A stretch of 64,000 nucleotides of DNA from the NCBI RefSeq assembly GCF_000719705.1, contig NZ_JOHO01000006.1, forward strand, positions 1 to 64,000. The letters run 5' to 3'. Below, piece after piece: positions 54,404 through 63,700 of the stretch. A model generated the notes under the pieces. The model saw nothing but the letters and a program-made list of their open reading frames with translations. It was not told the origin of the DNA and ran no database searches. The translations under genes and the position numbers were made by a program. This DNA is from Streptomyces sp. NRRL S-350 (GTDB lineage: Bacteria; Actinomycetota; Actinomycetes; Streptomycetales; Streptomycetaceae). How positions within the stretch are numbered: the first letter of the stretch is position 1; every line of letters begins with the position of its first letter.

Positions 54404-57400
54404 GAATCAGTTCCTTCCGCTGGAGCGGGTGGTGCAGGTGATGCGGATGGTGCAGGTGATGCGGGTGAGGCCGGCGGAACCGGCGATCCGGTCGATCCGC
54501 TTGATCCGGTCGATCCGGTGGCCGGATTCCGGTGCACCGGTTGCCCGGGCGACGGCCGGCGGACGAGCGGCGCCCGGCCGGTGTCCGAGGGAGCGGGCAG
54601 CGCCGCCGGGGCGGGTGCCGGGCTGATCGCCCGGCGGGACTGGTCCGGCGGCTGCCAGACCGGTACGGCGGTGAACCGGGCGTTCCCCCGGGCTGTGCGG
54701 TCCGTGCGGTCCGTGCGGTCTGTGCGGTCCGTCGGGGCCGTGGCACGGTCGCCGGTCGAGCCCTCGCGGCTCTTCTCGGCCGGGGCCGTGGCGCCCCGCC
54801 CCCGGGTGAAGCCGCGTTGGAACGAGGCGAAGGTGGCGCGGGCCTCCTCGGGCGAGCGCTCCCGGACCTCCCGGGTCTCCCGGGCCTCCCGGCTCTGGTG
54901 AGCGCCGCGCGCGGCCCCGGCCGTGTCGGCCCGGGCGTCGGCCTCTGACCCGCCCGCACTGCGGAATCGTTCCTTCAGCTGCTCGGTGAGCTGCTCCCTG
55001 AGCTGCGGCGCCAGGTTCGCCTGCCGGACCCGCCGGGGCAGACCGCCCGGCGTCCGGGCCTCGGCCTCCACCGGCGGCGCCTCACCGACAGCGGCCGTCT
55101 CGGCAGCGGCGCTCTCCGCGGCGGCAGCTGCCGCGACAGCCTCCGCCGCGGCAGCCACCACGACGTCCTCCCGCCGGTGCCGCCCCGCACCCGGCGGCTC
55201 CGCGGCGTCCGCCCCGGGCACAGGAACCAGAGCCGGCCCGCTCCTGACCCGGGAGGCCCGGCGCGGCAGACCGCCCGCCGTCCGCCCCGCATCCGGCGCG
55301 GAGGGCCGCGGCCCGCCCGTCACCCGATGCCGACCTGCCGCATGGTCGCCGGACCCCGCAGCAGCCGCGAGCCCGGACGCCGGCCCGGGCGAGGTCCCGG
55401 CGGAGGACGCGGCAGAGCCGGACGGGGAAGCGGCCGACGGCCCGGCCGGAGCCCCCGGCACCGCGGCCAGGTCCCGCTGCCCGGGCCGACCGCCGGCGAC
55501 CGCCGCCCGCCGACCTGCGGGCGGCTCCGACAGTCCGTCCGACGCCTCCGCGAGCAGTTCGCGCGGGATCAGCACGACCGCCGTCGTCCCGCCGTACGGG
55601 GACGGCCGCAGGTGCACCCGGATGCCGTGCCGCCGGGCCAGTCGGCTGACCACGAACAGGCCCAGCCGGTCGGTGTCGGCGAGGTCGAACTCCTGCTCCA
55701 CGGCGAGGCGTTCGTTGATCTCGGCGAGCAGTTGGTCGCTCAGGCCGAGCCCGCGGTCGTCGATCTCCAGCGCGAAGCCGTGCGCCACCACCTCGCCCTG
55801 GACGGTGACCTGGGTGGTCGGCGGGGAGAACACCGCGGCGTTCTCGACCAGTTCGGCGACCAGGTGGGTGACGTCCGCGACGGCGCTGCCGAGCAGGCCG
55901 GTGCCGGGGAGCGGCCGGACGATCACCCGGGCGTAGTCCTCGACCTCACCGACGGCCGCCCGGACGACGTCCACCATCCGCACCGGCTTGCGCCAGGCGC
56001 GCCCGGGCGAGCCGCCGGCCAGGATGATCAGGCCCTCGGCGTGCCGGCGCATGCGGGTGGTGAGGTGGTCGACCTTGAAGAGGTCCTCCAGCTCCGCCGG
56101 GTTCTCGGTGCGGCGCTCCATGGTGTCGAGCAGGGTGAGCTGCCGGTGCAGCAGCACCTGGCTGCGCCGGGCCAGGTTGACGAAGACCGCCGAGACGCCG
56201 CGGCGCAGTTCGGCCTGTTCGACGGCGGCCTCGACGGCGGCTCGCTGCACCGCGTTGAAAGCCTGCCCGACCTGGCCGATCTCGGCGTCCCCGAAGTGCA
56301 GTTCGGGCGCCTCTGCGGCCACGTCCACGGGCTCGCCCCGGCGCAGCCTCAGCATGACGGACGGCAGCCGGGTGCCGGCCAGCTCGTTGGCCGCGTTGCG
56401 CAGGCCGATCAGTTCGCGGGCCAGGCCCCGGCCGATCCGGAACGAGATCGCCACCGACAGGACGACCGCCACCAGGCCGATCGCACCGGCGATGCCGCCG
56501 CGCCAGAGCATCCCGATCGAGGCGGACCGGGCCCGCTGGTCCAGGCCGGCGGAGATCCGGCTGTTGATCGAGGCGAGGTCGCCGAGTGCCCGGTCGGCGG
56601 TCTGCCGCCAGGAGTCGCTGTTCAGCGCCTGGACCACCCGGTCGGGGCCGCCGGCGCCGACGAAGTCGGCCTCGGCGCGGGCCAGTGCGCCCCAGGCCTC
56701 GCCGCCGCGCAGCGCGATGTAGTCGGACTGGTCGGCGGGTTCGAGTTCGGCGATGTAGACGGTGAACAGCGCCTGCTGGTTGTGCAGGGCGTCCAGCGCG
56801 ACCTGGTACTGCTCGGGGGTGGGCCTGCCGGCGCCGGAGCGCAGGCCCTCCATCGCCGCGTCCTCCTGCGACAGGTACTCGCGGGCGCGCACCAGCTCGA
56901 TCAGGATCGTCCCCTGGCGCGGGAGTTGACCGGTCTGCCGGGCGACGTAGGCGGAGCGGAAGCCGAACACCGGCTTGACCAGGTCGCTGTACTGGTCCAG
57001 CGCGAACTCCCAGTTCAGCGCGGCACGGCCGACCTGGGCGCGCAGCGGGCCGAGTTGGTCGGCGGCGGCGGTGATCTGCACGAAGCGGCCGCGCTGGGGG
57101 GTGGAGAGCTTGCCGCCGTCGCTGTCCTTCTTCTGCCGCAGCACGTCGAGGCTGCGGTCCGTGAGGGCCTTGGCGTGCTCGTAGGCGTCCCGGGCGACGG
57201 GCGAGCGCGGGTCGGCCAGGCGCTGGACGGCGGCTCGCCGCTCGTTCTGCAGGTCGGTGGCGTACTGGTCGACCGGGCCCGCGAACTCCTTGTACGTACG
57301 GCTGATCCTCAGCTGGTTCCAGACGTCCCCGGTGGTGGCGATCGACGCGTACACCCACAGGGCGATGAGGGCGACGATGGGCACCAGGAGCAGCGCGATG

Positions 57401-57435
57401 ATCTTCGCGCGGATCGAGCTGCTGCGCAGACGCAT
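54400..57435 (-). CDS. cvnA: Conservon sensor histidine-kinase-like protein CvnA
   Basis: 1011 aa. Helix at 12-30, extracytoplasmic nitrate/nitrite-sensor-like (NIT) domain to about 310, second helix about 312-335, HAMP about 336-400, and HATPase about 520-640 (N box LVAELVENAAVFSPP, EIDDRGLGLS, RLGLFVVSRLARRHGI). A disordered about 370-residue Ala/Pro/Arg tail includes four DRT repeats from 9-bp DNA repeats (54695-54730). First gene of the conservon. ATP-binding domain is intact; phosphotransfer is doubtful in this family. Confidence 0.9.
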   Translation of the reverse strand: MRLRSSSIRAKIIALLLVPIVALIALWVYASIATTGDVWNQLRISRTYKEFAGPVDQYATDLQNERRAAVQRLADPRSPVARDAYEHAKALTDRSLDVLRQKKDSDGGKLSTPQRGRFVQITAAADQLGPLRAQVGRAALNWEFALDQYSDLVKPVFGFRSAYVARQTGQLPRQGTILIELVRAREYLSQEDAAMEGLRSGAGRPTPEQYQVALDALHNQQALFTVYIAELEPADQSDYIALRGGEAWGALARAEADFVGAGGPDRVVQALNSDSWRQTADRALGDLASINSRISAGLDQRARSASIGMLWRGGIAGAIGLVAVVLSVAISFRIGRGLARELIGLRNAANELAGTRLPSVMLRLRRGEPVDVAAEAPELHFGDAEIGQVGQAFNAVQRAAVEAAVEQAELRRGVSAVFVNLARRSQVLLHRQLTLLDTMERRTENPAELEDLFKVDHLTTRMRRHAEGLIILAGGSPGRAWRKPVRMVDVVRAAVGEVEDYARVIVRPLPGTGLLGSAVADVTHLVAELVENAAVFSPPTTQVTVQGEVVAHGFALEIDDRGLGLSDQLLAEINERLAVEQEFDLADTDRLGLFVVSRLARRHGIRVHLRPSPYGGTTAVVLIPRELLAEASDGLSEPPAGRRAAVAGGRPGQRDLAAVPGAPAGPSAASPSGSAASSAGTSPGPASGLAAAAGSGDHAAGRHRVTGGPRPSAPDAGRTAGGLPRRASRVRSGPALVPVPGADAAEPPGAGRHRREDVVVAAAAEAVAAAAAAESAAAETAAVGEAPPVEAEARTPGGLPRRVRQANLAPQLREQLTEQLKERFRSAGGSEADARADTAGAARGAHQSREARETREVRERSPEEARATFASFQRGFTRGRGATAPAEKSREGSTGDRATAPTDRTDRTDRTDRTARGNARFTAVPVWQPPDQSRRAISPAPAPAALPAPSDTGRAPLVRRPSPGQPVHRNPATGSTGSSGSTGSPVPPASPASPAPSASPAPPAPAEGTDS

Positions 57436-58143
57436 GGAGTCCTCGGTCGGGAAGTGCCAGGCGCGGACGGGGAGGGTGGGGGCGGCGGGAACGGTCGGAC
57501 GCGATGGGGACGTGATGAGGGATTCGGAGGGGGTTCCCGGCCACAGGTCTGCGCGACTCTACTACGCCCTGACCACTCGTTCGAGGGTCGAACCAGTCCG
57601 CGCACCGGCCTTGCCCCGCACACGTCAGGAACCGGGTGTGATCAGCCCCGTTCCGCGCCCGGATCATCCCCTGATGCCCGGAATGGCCGGCCGTGCGGCG
57701 CTCGCAGACCCGCTTCCGCGGCCGTCTGGCGCCCTTCCGTCCGCCCCTTCCGCCGCCCTTCCGTCGGCCTTCCGCCGCCCCTCGCGCCCCGCTTCGCGCC
57801 CTTCCGATTCCTCCCGTTTCCTCCCTGCACGCTCCCTGAGTCCTTCCTGGGTGTTCCTGGGACGTTCCTGGACTTCCCGCGCCGTCCCCTGCTCCCCCGC
57901 GCCGCCTTCCCCCCTCCTTCCCTCCCCCTTCTCCCGGTCTCCGCGAGTCCTCCCCGGTGCCTCCCCGACAGCGACACCATCCGACCGGACCCGTGCCGAT
58001 CTCGTCGCGTCACCGTCACAACGCTGGGAAGTGGCAGGCCGATCCGATAGTTTCGCTCCACCCGCGCAGCCCGGGCGCCGTCGCCCCGGCGGCCGGAGGG
58101 CGGGCCGGCAGACCGCGCCGGGAAACGCGAACGGGGGAGGGCT
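57436..58143. other. 708-bp region with polypyrimidine tract, no gene
   Basis: Divergent promoter region between cvnA and the acyl-CoA synthetase. From about 57715 to 57945 the plus strand is mostly C and T (CCTTCC, CCTCCC and TTCCTGG units), strongly strand-skewed. No ORF with family features. Confidence 0.6.
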
Positions 58144-59970
58144 GTGCGCGAGTTCACCAACCCCGCCCCGGCTGCGCCCGAGGCCACCGGGGGACTCGCC
58201 GACTCCCTGTACGACACCGCCGACCGCACCCCCGGCCTGGTCCAGCTGTCCCGGCGGACGGCCGACGGACGGTGGCAGGACGTCACCGCCCGGGAGTTCC
58301 GGGACCAGGTGCTCGCTCTGGCCAAGGGCCTGCTCACCCACGGCGTGCGCTACGGCGACCGGGTCGCCCTGATGTCCCGCACCCGCTACGAGTGGACGCT
58401 GTTCGACTACGCGCTCTGGTCGATCGGTGCCATCACCGTCCCCGTCTACCCGACGGCCGCCCCCGAGCAGGTGCGCTGGATCCTCGCCGAAACCCAGGCG
58501 GTGGCCTGCCTGGTCGAGGACGAGGACGCCGCGATGACCGTCGGCGCGGTCTGCGACGCCCTGCCCGACCTGACCGGCATCTGGCAGCTGGACCGCGATT
58601 GCGTCACCGTGATCACCGAGGACGGCCGCGGGGTGCCGGACTCCCTGGTCCACCGCCAGCGCCTCGGCGTCACCGCCGGCAACGTCGCCACCGTCGTCTA
58701 CACCTCGGGCACCACCGGCCGCCCCAAGGGCTGCCTGATCACCCACGCCAACCTCGCCGCCGAGGGCGACGCACTGCTCGCCGGCTGGGGCGACGTCCTG
58801 CGCGACACGGGCGGCACCCAGCCCGGCACCCTGCTGTTCCTGCCGCTCGCCCACGTCTACGGGCGGGCCGTGCAGATCGCCGCCATCCGCGGCGGCTTCC
58901 GGATCGGCCACGTGCCCGACGTCTCCACCGACGCGCTGCTGCCCGCGCTGGAGAGCTTCCGGCCGACCTTCCTGCACGCCGTCCCGTACGTCTTCGAGAA
59001 GATCCACCAGCAGGCCCGGCGGGCCGCCGAGGACACCGGACGCGGCGAACTCTTCGAGCAGGCAAGGCAGGTGGCCGTCGAGTGGGCCGCCGCACGGGAG
59101 CAGAAGGCCTTCGGCCGCGGCCCCGGCCCGAGCGCCGGGCTCCGGCTGCGCCACCTCGCGTACGAGCGGACCGTCTACCCGAGGCTGCGCGCGGTGCTCG
59201 GCGGCCGGGTGCGCAGCGTCATGTGCGGAGGCTCCTCGCTGCGACGCGAGTTGGGCCTGTTCTTCACCGGCGCCGGCCTGCAGCTGTACGAGGGGTACGG
59301 GCTGACCGAGACCTCCGCCGCGATCACCGCCAACCCGGCCGGGCGGCAGAAGCTCGGCACGGTCGGGCAGCCGGTGCCGGGCGCCTCGGTGGCGATCGCC
59401 GACGACGGCGAGGTGTGGGTGCGCGGCGGCACGGTCTTCGCCGGCTACCTCAACCACCCGCAGTGCACCGCCGACTCGCTGGTCGACGGCTGGTTCGCGA
59501 CGGGGGACCTGGGCCGGCTGGACGAGGACGGCTACCTGACCATCACCGGCCGCAAGAAGGACCTGATCGTCACCAGCAGCGGCAAGAACCTCGCCCCGGC
59601 GGCACTGGAGGAGCGGATCGAGGCGCATCCGCTGGTCTCCCAGTGCCTGGTGGTGGGCGACGACCGACCGTACGTCGGTGCACTGATCACGCTCGACCCG
59701 GCGGCGCTGTCGCACTGGCTGAAGACCCGCGGGCGGGAGCAGCTGGACCCGTGGGCCGTGCTCGCGGACGAGGAGTTGCACGTCGAGATCCAGCGGGCGG
59801 TCGCGGCGGCGAACACGGCGGTGTCGCGGGCCGAATCCATTCGCGCTTTCCGGCTGCTGCCACGGGAGTTCAGCCAGGAGCAGGGCCTGCTGACGCCCTC
59901 GCTCAAGCTGCGGCGAGCGGCCGTCGCGGAGTACTACGCGGCGGACATCGAGGAGCTCTACCTCTCCTGA
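58144..59970 (+). CDS. Long-chain acyl-CoA synthetase-type AMP-forming ligase
   Basis: 608 aa. Adenylate-forming enzyme of the FadD/FAA group. AMP-binding loop YTSGTTGRPKG (about 187-197), YEGYGLTETSA, TGDLGRLDEDGYLTITGRKKDLI with the C-terminal domain and catalytic Lys near SSGKN. It activates fatty acids to acyl-CoA. GTG start with GGGGGAGGG just upstream. Single gene; role in lipid degradation or membrane remodelling cannot be told. Confidence 0.9.
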   Translation: MREFTNPAPAAPEATGGLADSLYDTADRTPGLVQLSRRTADGRWQDVTAREFRDQVLALAKGLLTHGVRYGDRVALMSRTRYEWTLFDYALWSIGAITVPVYPTAAPEQVRWILAETQAVACLVEDEDAAMTVGAVCDALPDLTGIWQLDRDCVTVITEDGRGVPDSLVHRQRLGVTAGNVATVVYTSGTTGRPKGCLITHANLAAEGDALLAGWGDVLRDTGGTQPGTLLFLPLAHVYGRAVQIAAIRGGFRIGHVPDVSTDALLPALESFRPTFLHAVPYVFEKIHQQARRAAEDTGRGELFEQARQVAVEWAAAREQKAFGRGPGPSAGLRLRHLAYERTVYPRLRAVLGGRVRSVMCGGSSLRRELGLFFTGAGLQLYEGYGLTETSAAITANPAGRQKLGTVGQPVPGASVAIADDGEVWVRGGTVFAGYLNHPQCTADSLVDGWFATGDLGRLDEDGYLTITGRKKDLIVTSSGKNLAPAALEERIEAHPLVSQCLVVGDDRPYVGALITLDPAALSHWLKTRGREQLDPWAVLADEELHVEIQRAVAAANTAVSRAESIRAFRLLPREFSQEQGLLTPSLKLRRAAVAEYYAADIEELYLS

Positions 59971-60300
59971 ACTCTCCCGCTCCTCCCCGCCCCTCTCCCG
60001 CTCCTCCCCGCCCCTCTCCTGATCCCCCTCGATTTCCTCCTGCTCCGCTTGTGATCGGCCTTCGGTGTAGTGGTTTTGACGGTCCGTCTTGTCAGCCGCC
60101 AATCCGGCGCGACGGCTCGCCGCTTCACCTGCCACTCCCTTGACGGGCCGATTGGTCCAGTCCATTGTTGCTCTTCGGTCCGAGTGCGGCGCACCACCAC
60201 CTCTCCGCTCCCACCCCCTCCGGGAGCGCCCCGGTGCCACGGCCCCGATCCCGCCCACGCCCTCCCCACGGGCGCCGCCCCCACACGCTGGAGTCCTCAC
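59971..60300. other. Intergenic region before the deacetylase gene
   Basis: 330 bases. It starts with a roughly 22-bp C/T-rich unit repeated twice (59971-60020) and holds the palindrome GACGG-T-CCGTC at 60078-60088. No gene seen. Confidence 0.5.
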
Positions 60301-61473
60301 GTGCCGATGCCCATGCGCCTGTCTGCGTCGGCCGCCGCCGTCGCGCTGCTCACCGCCCTCGTCGCCCCGGCCACCGCCACCCCGGCCGCCTCCGCCTCCA
60401 CCGCCGCCGCTGCGGCCGCCCCGAGCGTCCCGACCGCACCCGGCGCCCCGACCGTCAACCTGGCCACCAATCCAGGCTTCGAGGTGCCGTCGCCGAGCCT
60501 CGCCGACCGGGGCAGCATCCCCGGCTGGAGCTGCTCCGGCGGCCCGGCCGAGGCCGCCGTCACCACCACCGCCCCGCACTCCGGCACCTCCGCACTGACC
60601 GTCACCCCGGCGGACGCCGACTCCACCGGCGAGTGCGCGCAGACCGTCTCCGTCCAGCCCGCCACCGCCTACACCGCCTCCGCATGGGTGCGCGGGGCCT
60701 ACGTCCACCTGAGCGCCACCGGCACCGGCAACGACGTCCCGCCCGCCTGGACGGAGAACACCGGCGGCGGCTGGGAGCTGCTGACCACCCGCTTCACCAC
60801 CGGCCCGAACGCGCACAGCATCCGCCTGTACGTGCACGGCTGGTACCAGCAGGGCCCGTTCTCGGTGGACGACGTCCGGGTGGACGGCCCCGCGCCGGCC
60901 CCGGCGGTCGCGTCGGGCTCCGTCCCGACCAGTGACAAGGTCGTCTTCTTCACCGTCGACGACGGCTGGCAGCGCACCCCCGAGGCGGAGCGGTTCATCG
61001 CCGACCACCGGCTGCCGATCACCGCCTTCCCGCTGCCGATGCCGGCCGGCACCGACCCGGCCTACTTCCAGCGCGTCACCGCCGTGCCCGGCTCCTCGAT
61101 CCAGGACCACAGCGTCTCCCACTCGGACCTCAGCACGCTCCCGCCGGACCGGCAGCAGGTCGAGATCTGCGACGCCCACGACGCCATCACCCGCATCTTC
61201 GGCACCCCGCCGACCGTCTTCCGCCCGCCGTACTTCACCTGGAACGCCGACACCCTGCAGGCCGCCGCCGACTGCGGCATCCGCACCGTGCTCACCGCCG
61301 ACGCCGACTTCAGCCAGGGGGCGTCCACCATCTGGCACCCGGGCCCGCTGCAGCCGGGCGACGTCGTCCTGCTGCACTGGACCGACACCCTGGCCGCCGA
61401 TCTGCAACGCGCCCTGGCGGCCGCCGACTCCGCCGGCCTCAAGCCGGCCGGCCTGGTCGACTACCTGCACTGA
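60301..61473 (+). CDS. Secreted polysaccharide deacetylase with N-terminal binding module
   Basis: 390 aa. Signal peptide ends around TPAASA (about residue 30). Residues 45-205 form a carbohydrate-binding-like beta module (NLATNPGFEVP, GWSCSGGPAEA, FSVDDVRVDG). The NodB domain has metal/base Asp D220-D221 (FTVDDGW), H270 and H274 (HSVSH), FRPPYFTWN, and a final LHWTDT. It removes acetyl groups from an extracellular polysaccharide such as chitin or peptidoglycan. GTG start with GGAG 7 bases upstream. Confidence 0.86.
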   Translation: MPMPMRLSASAAAVALLTALVAPATATPAASASTAAAAAAPSVPTAPGAPTVNLATNPGFEVPSPSLADRGSIPGWSCSGGPAEAAVTTTAPHSGTSALTVTPADADSTGECAQTVSVQPATAYTASAWVRGAYVHLSATGTGNDVPPAWTENTGGGWELLTTRFTTGPNAHSIRLYVHGWYQQGPFSVDDVRVDGPAPAPAVASGSVPTSDKVVFFTVDDGWQRTPEAERFIADHRLPITAFPLPMPAGTDPAYFQRVTAVPGSSIQDHSVSHSDLSTLPPDRQQVEICDAHDAITRIFGTPPTVFRPPYFTWNADTLQAAADCGIRTVLTADADFSQGASTIWHPGPLQPGDVVLLHWTDTLAADLQRALAAADSAGLKPAGLVDYLH

Positions 61474-61865
61474 CCCGACACGCCCCGAGGCCGGCCGTCA
61501 CCGACCCGCCGCGCCGGCGCGGGGCACGGGCGGCGATCCGCTCGACCGCGCCGTCGAGGCCGACCGCACGGTCCACGGCCGATCTCCCTCCCCTCCGATG
61601 GCGAACGACCACGCTCGTTGACAGCACTTCGGCGACGCGGCTCTAATGGGGGCGTGCAGCGCGGCGTCGGCCACAGAGCAGTGGGCCGGCCGACAGTCGA
61701 GCGAGCACCTTTCCGAAGGGACCATGCGCGATGAGCATCCTCTCCGCTGCCCTGATCTGACGCCCGGCGGTCGCCGTGGTGCCCGCATGCGTGCGCGATG
61801 CGCCGCCCCCTGCCGTCACCGAGTGCGACCGCGCCCCCTTGCCCTCTGGAGACTCCACCACACAC
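61474..61865. other. Leader region of the reductase-hemerythrin gene
   Basis: 392 bases without a supported gene. TTGACA (61618-61623) and TCTAAT (61642-61647), 18 bp apart, make a plausible promoter, leaving a leader of about 210 bases. Confidence 0.45.
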
Positions 61866-62816
61866 ATGCCCATGCCCTTCAACCTGAATGTCATCGAAGA
61901 GTTCCGCGCCAACGGCGGTCGGGTCGGCGGCCCGTTCGAGGGCGGCGACCTGCTGTTGCTGACCACCACCGGGCCCCGGTCCGGGCGGCCGCACACCGTG
62001 CCGCTCGGGTACGTCCGGGCGGAGGGACTGCTCCTGGTCGTCGCCTCGGCCGCCGGGGCGCCGGAACACCCCCAGTGGTACCGGAATCTGCTCGCCCACC
62101 CGGTGGTCCGGGTCGAACTCGGGACCGAGACATTCGACGCGATCGCCGTCCCCGCCGAAGGCGCCCGGCGCGAGCGGCTGTTCGCCGCCGTCGTCCGGAA
62201 GGCGCCGGGGTACGGCGACTACCAGGCCCACACCGAGCGGGAGTTGCCGGTCGTCGTCCTCGAACGGCCCGAGACCCCGCCGGACGGCCGGACGCCGGTG
62301 GCACGCAGCCTCGCCGACAAGCTGCTGGAGACGCACACCTGGCTGCGCGACCAGTTGCGCCACGTACGGGAGGAGGCGCACGCCCACGCCCTCGGCCGAC
62401 CGGCCGGACTCGGACTGCAGTTGCGACAGCACTGCCTGGCGTTCTGCGACGGGCTGACGCACCATCACTCCGGCGAGGACGCAGCGATCTTCCCCGCCCT
62501 CGCGCGTAGCCACCCGGAGCTGGCGGAGGTACTGGCGCGGCTCGACGAGCAGCACCGGGCCATCAGGCGGATCAAGGAGGACCTGGTGGCGCTGCTGGCC
62601 GGGATCACGGTCACCGAACCGGAGCGGCTCCGCGCCGAGCTGGACCGGATGTCCGCCGAGCTGGAAGCCCACCTCGACTACGAGGAGTCGGAGCTGCTGC
62701 CGGCGCTCGCCGCCATCCCGTTCCCACCGTCCGGGCCCGCTCCGGCCGGGGCCGCTCCGGCCGGCCCGTCTCCGTCGGGAGCGTCTCCGTCGGGAGCGTC
62801 TCCGGCCGGGCGCTGA
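61866..62816 (+). CDS. Deazaflavin-dependent reductase / hemerythrin fusion
   Basis: 316 aa. Residues 1 to about 140 match the F420-dependent DDN/nitroreductase family (LLLLTTTGPRSGRPHTVPLGY, HPQWYRNLLAHPVVRVELG). Residues 155-300 are a hemerythrin HHE bundle with ligands in LETHTWLRDQL, LTHHHSGEDAAIFP, LDEQHRAI and HLDYEESELLP. The tail has SPSGA/PAGA repeats. It probably couples a diiron O2/NO-binding site to F420H2 redox chemistry; this is inference. Cytoplasmic, single gene. Confidence 0.85.
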   Translation: MPMPFNLNVIEEFRANGGRVGGPFEGGDLLLLTTTGPRSGRPHTVPLGYVRAEGLLLVVASAAGAPEHPQWYRNLLAHPVVRVELGTETFDAIAVPAEGARRERLFAAVVRKAPGYGDYQAHTERELPVVVLERPETPPDGRTPVARSLADKLLETHTWLRDQLRHVREEAHAHALGRPAGLGLQLRQHCLAFCDGLTHHHSGEDAAIFPALARSHPELAEVLARLDEQHRAIRRIKEDLVALLAGITVTEPERLRAELDRMSAELEAHLDYEESELLPALAAIPFPPSGPAPAGAAPAGPSPSGASPSGASPAGR

Positions 62817-62823
62817 AACGGTG

Positions 62824-62864
62824 GTGCCGCCGCCCCTCCCGGTCTCCGGAGGGGGCGGCGGCAC
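62824..62864. terminator. Bidirectional hairpin between convergent genes
   Basis: 16-bp stem with one bulged G (62824-62839 and 62848-62864), 7 bp after the fusion-gene stop and 39 bp after the end of the esterase on the other strand. Confidence 0.75.
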
Positions 62865-62902
62865 CCGCACCATGACAGCGGTGGCGGGTTCCGACGGGAC
62901 CG

Positions 62903-63700
62903 CTACGACTGGGAGAAGACCGGCAGGTAGCCGCCGGCCTGACCGGCCGCCTTCGGGTGGTAACTCTCGTCGATCGGCAGGGTGGTGCTGTTGAGCCACG
63001 TGGTCAGGTTGCCGCAGACCTCGTGGTCGGTGAAGATGCCGCGGACGTCGCCGAAGGAGAAGCCGGCGTTGGCGGCCCGCTTGGCGAGGACGCCGTCCAG
63101 GGTGTCGGCGGCACCGTTGATGGCGGCCCGCTTGGTGTCGCCGATGCCGAAGAGGCAGGCGCCGCCGACCTTGTAGATGTGCGGGTAGCCCATCACGACG
63201 ACGTGGGCGTTCGGGGACTTGGCCTTGATGGCCGAGTACACGTTGTCGAGTTGGCCGGGCAGGGTGTTGAGCGCGTAGCTCTTGGCGGTGTCGATGGCGT
63301 TGATGCAGTCGCTGTCCGAGCCCAGGACGCAGGTCTGCATGGTGGAGGCGAAGCCGGCGTCGTTGCCGCCGACCGAGATGCTGACCAGCGTGGTGCCGGA
63401 GTCCAGGGCGGAGATCTGGCTGTTGAGGATGTCACCGGTTCTCGCGCCCGAACACGCGACGAACTTGAAGGAGGACGGCGAGTGGGCGCTCTTCCAGAGG
63501 TACGGGTACGCGTTTGTGCTGCGCTTGCAGCTGCCACTGTCGCTCAGGTAGCTGCCGGCACCGACACCGGAGGAGTACGAGTCCCCGAGGGCCACGTAGT
63601 TGACACCGGCTGCGTTGGCGGATGATGCGGTGAAGAGCGTCGTCATCGTCAGGCCTGCCGCGATGACGGCGATGGGGAGGGCACGGGCGGGGCGGATCAT
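62903..63700 (-). CDS. Secreted SGNH/GDSL esterase
   Basis: 265 aa. Signal peptide to about ANAA (residue 31), then the SGNH blocks: nucleophile ALGDSYSSGVG, Gly in CSGARTGDI, Asn in SVGGNDAGF, and catalytic DESYHPKAAG. Cys spacing resembles Streptomyces scabies SsE and the S. rimosus lipase. It is an extracellular lipase/esterase. ATG at 63700 preferred over the adjacent GTG because GGAGG lies about 4 bases before it. Confidence 0.92.
   Translation of the reverse strand: MIRPARALPIAVIAAGLTMTTLFTASSANAAGVNYVALGDSYSSGVGAGSYLSDSGSCKRSTNAYPYLWKSAHSPSSFKFVACSGARTGDILNSQISALDSGTTLVSISVGGNDAGFASTMQTCVLGSDSDCINAIDTAKSYALNTLPGQLDNVYSAIKAKSPNAHVVVMGYPHIYKVGGACLFGIGDTKRAAINGAADTLDGVLAKRAANAGFSFGDVRGIFTDHEVCGNLTTWLNSTTLPIDESYHPKAAGQAGGYLPVFSQS

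Noticed and set aside
61725..61765. Nine-codon ORF starting MSILSAAL before the reductase-hemerythrin gene
   Set aside because: Could be a leader peptide, but it lacks a regulatory residue run and a terminator/antiterminator pair.
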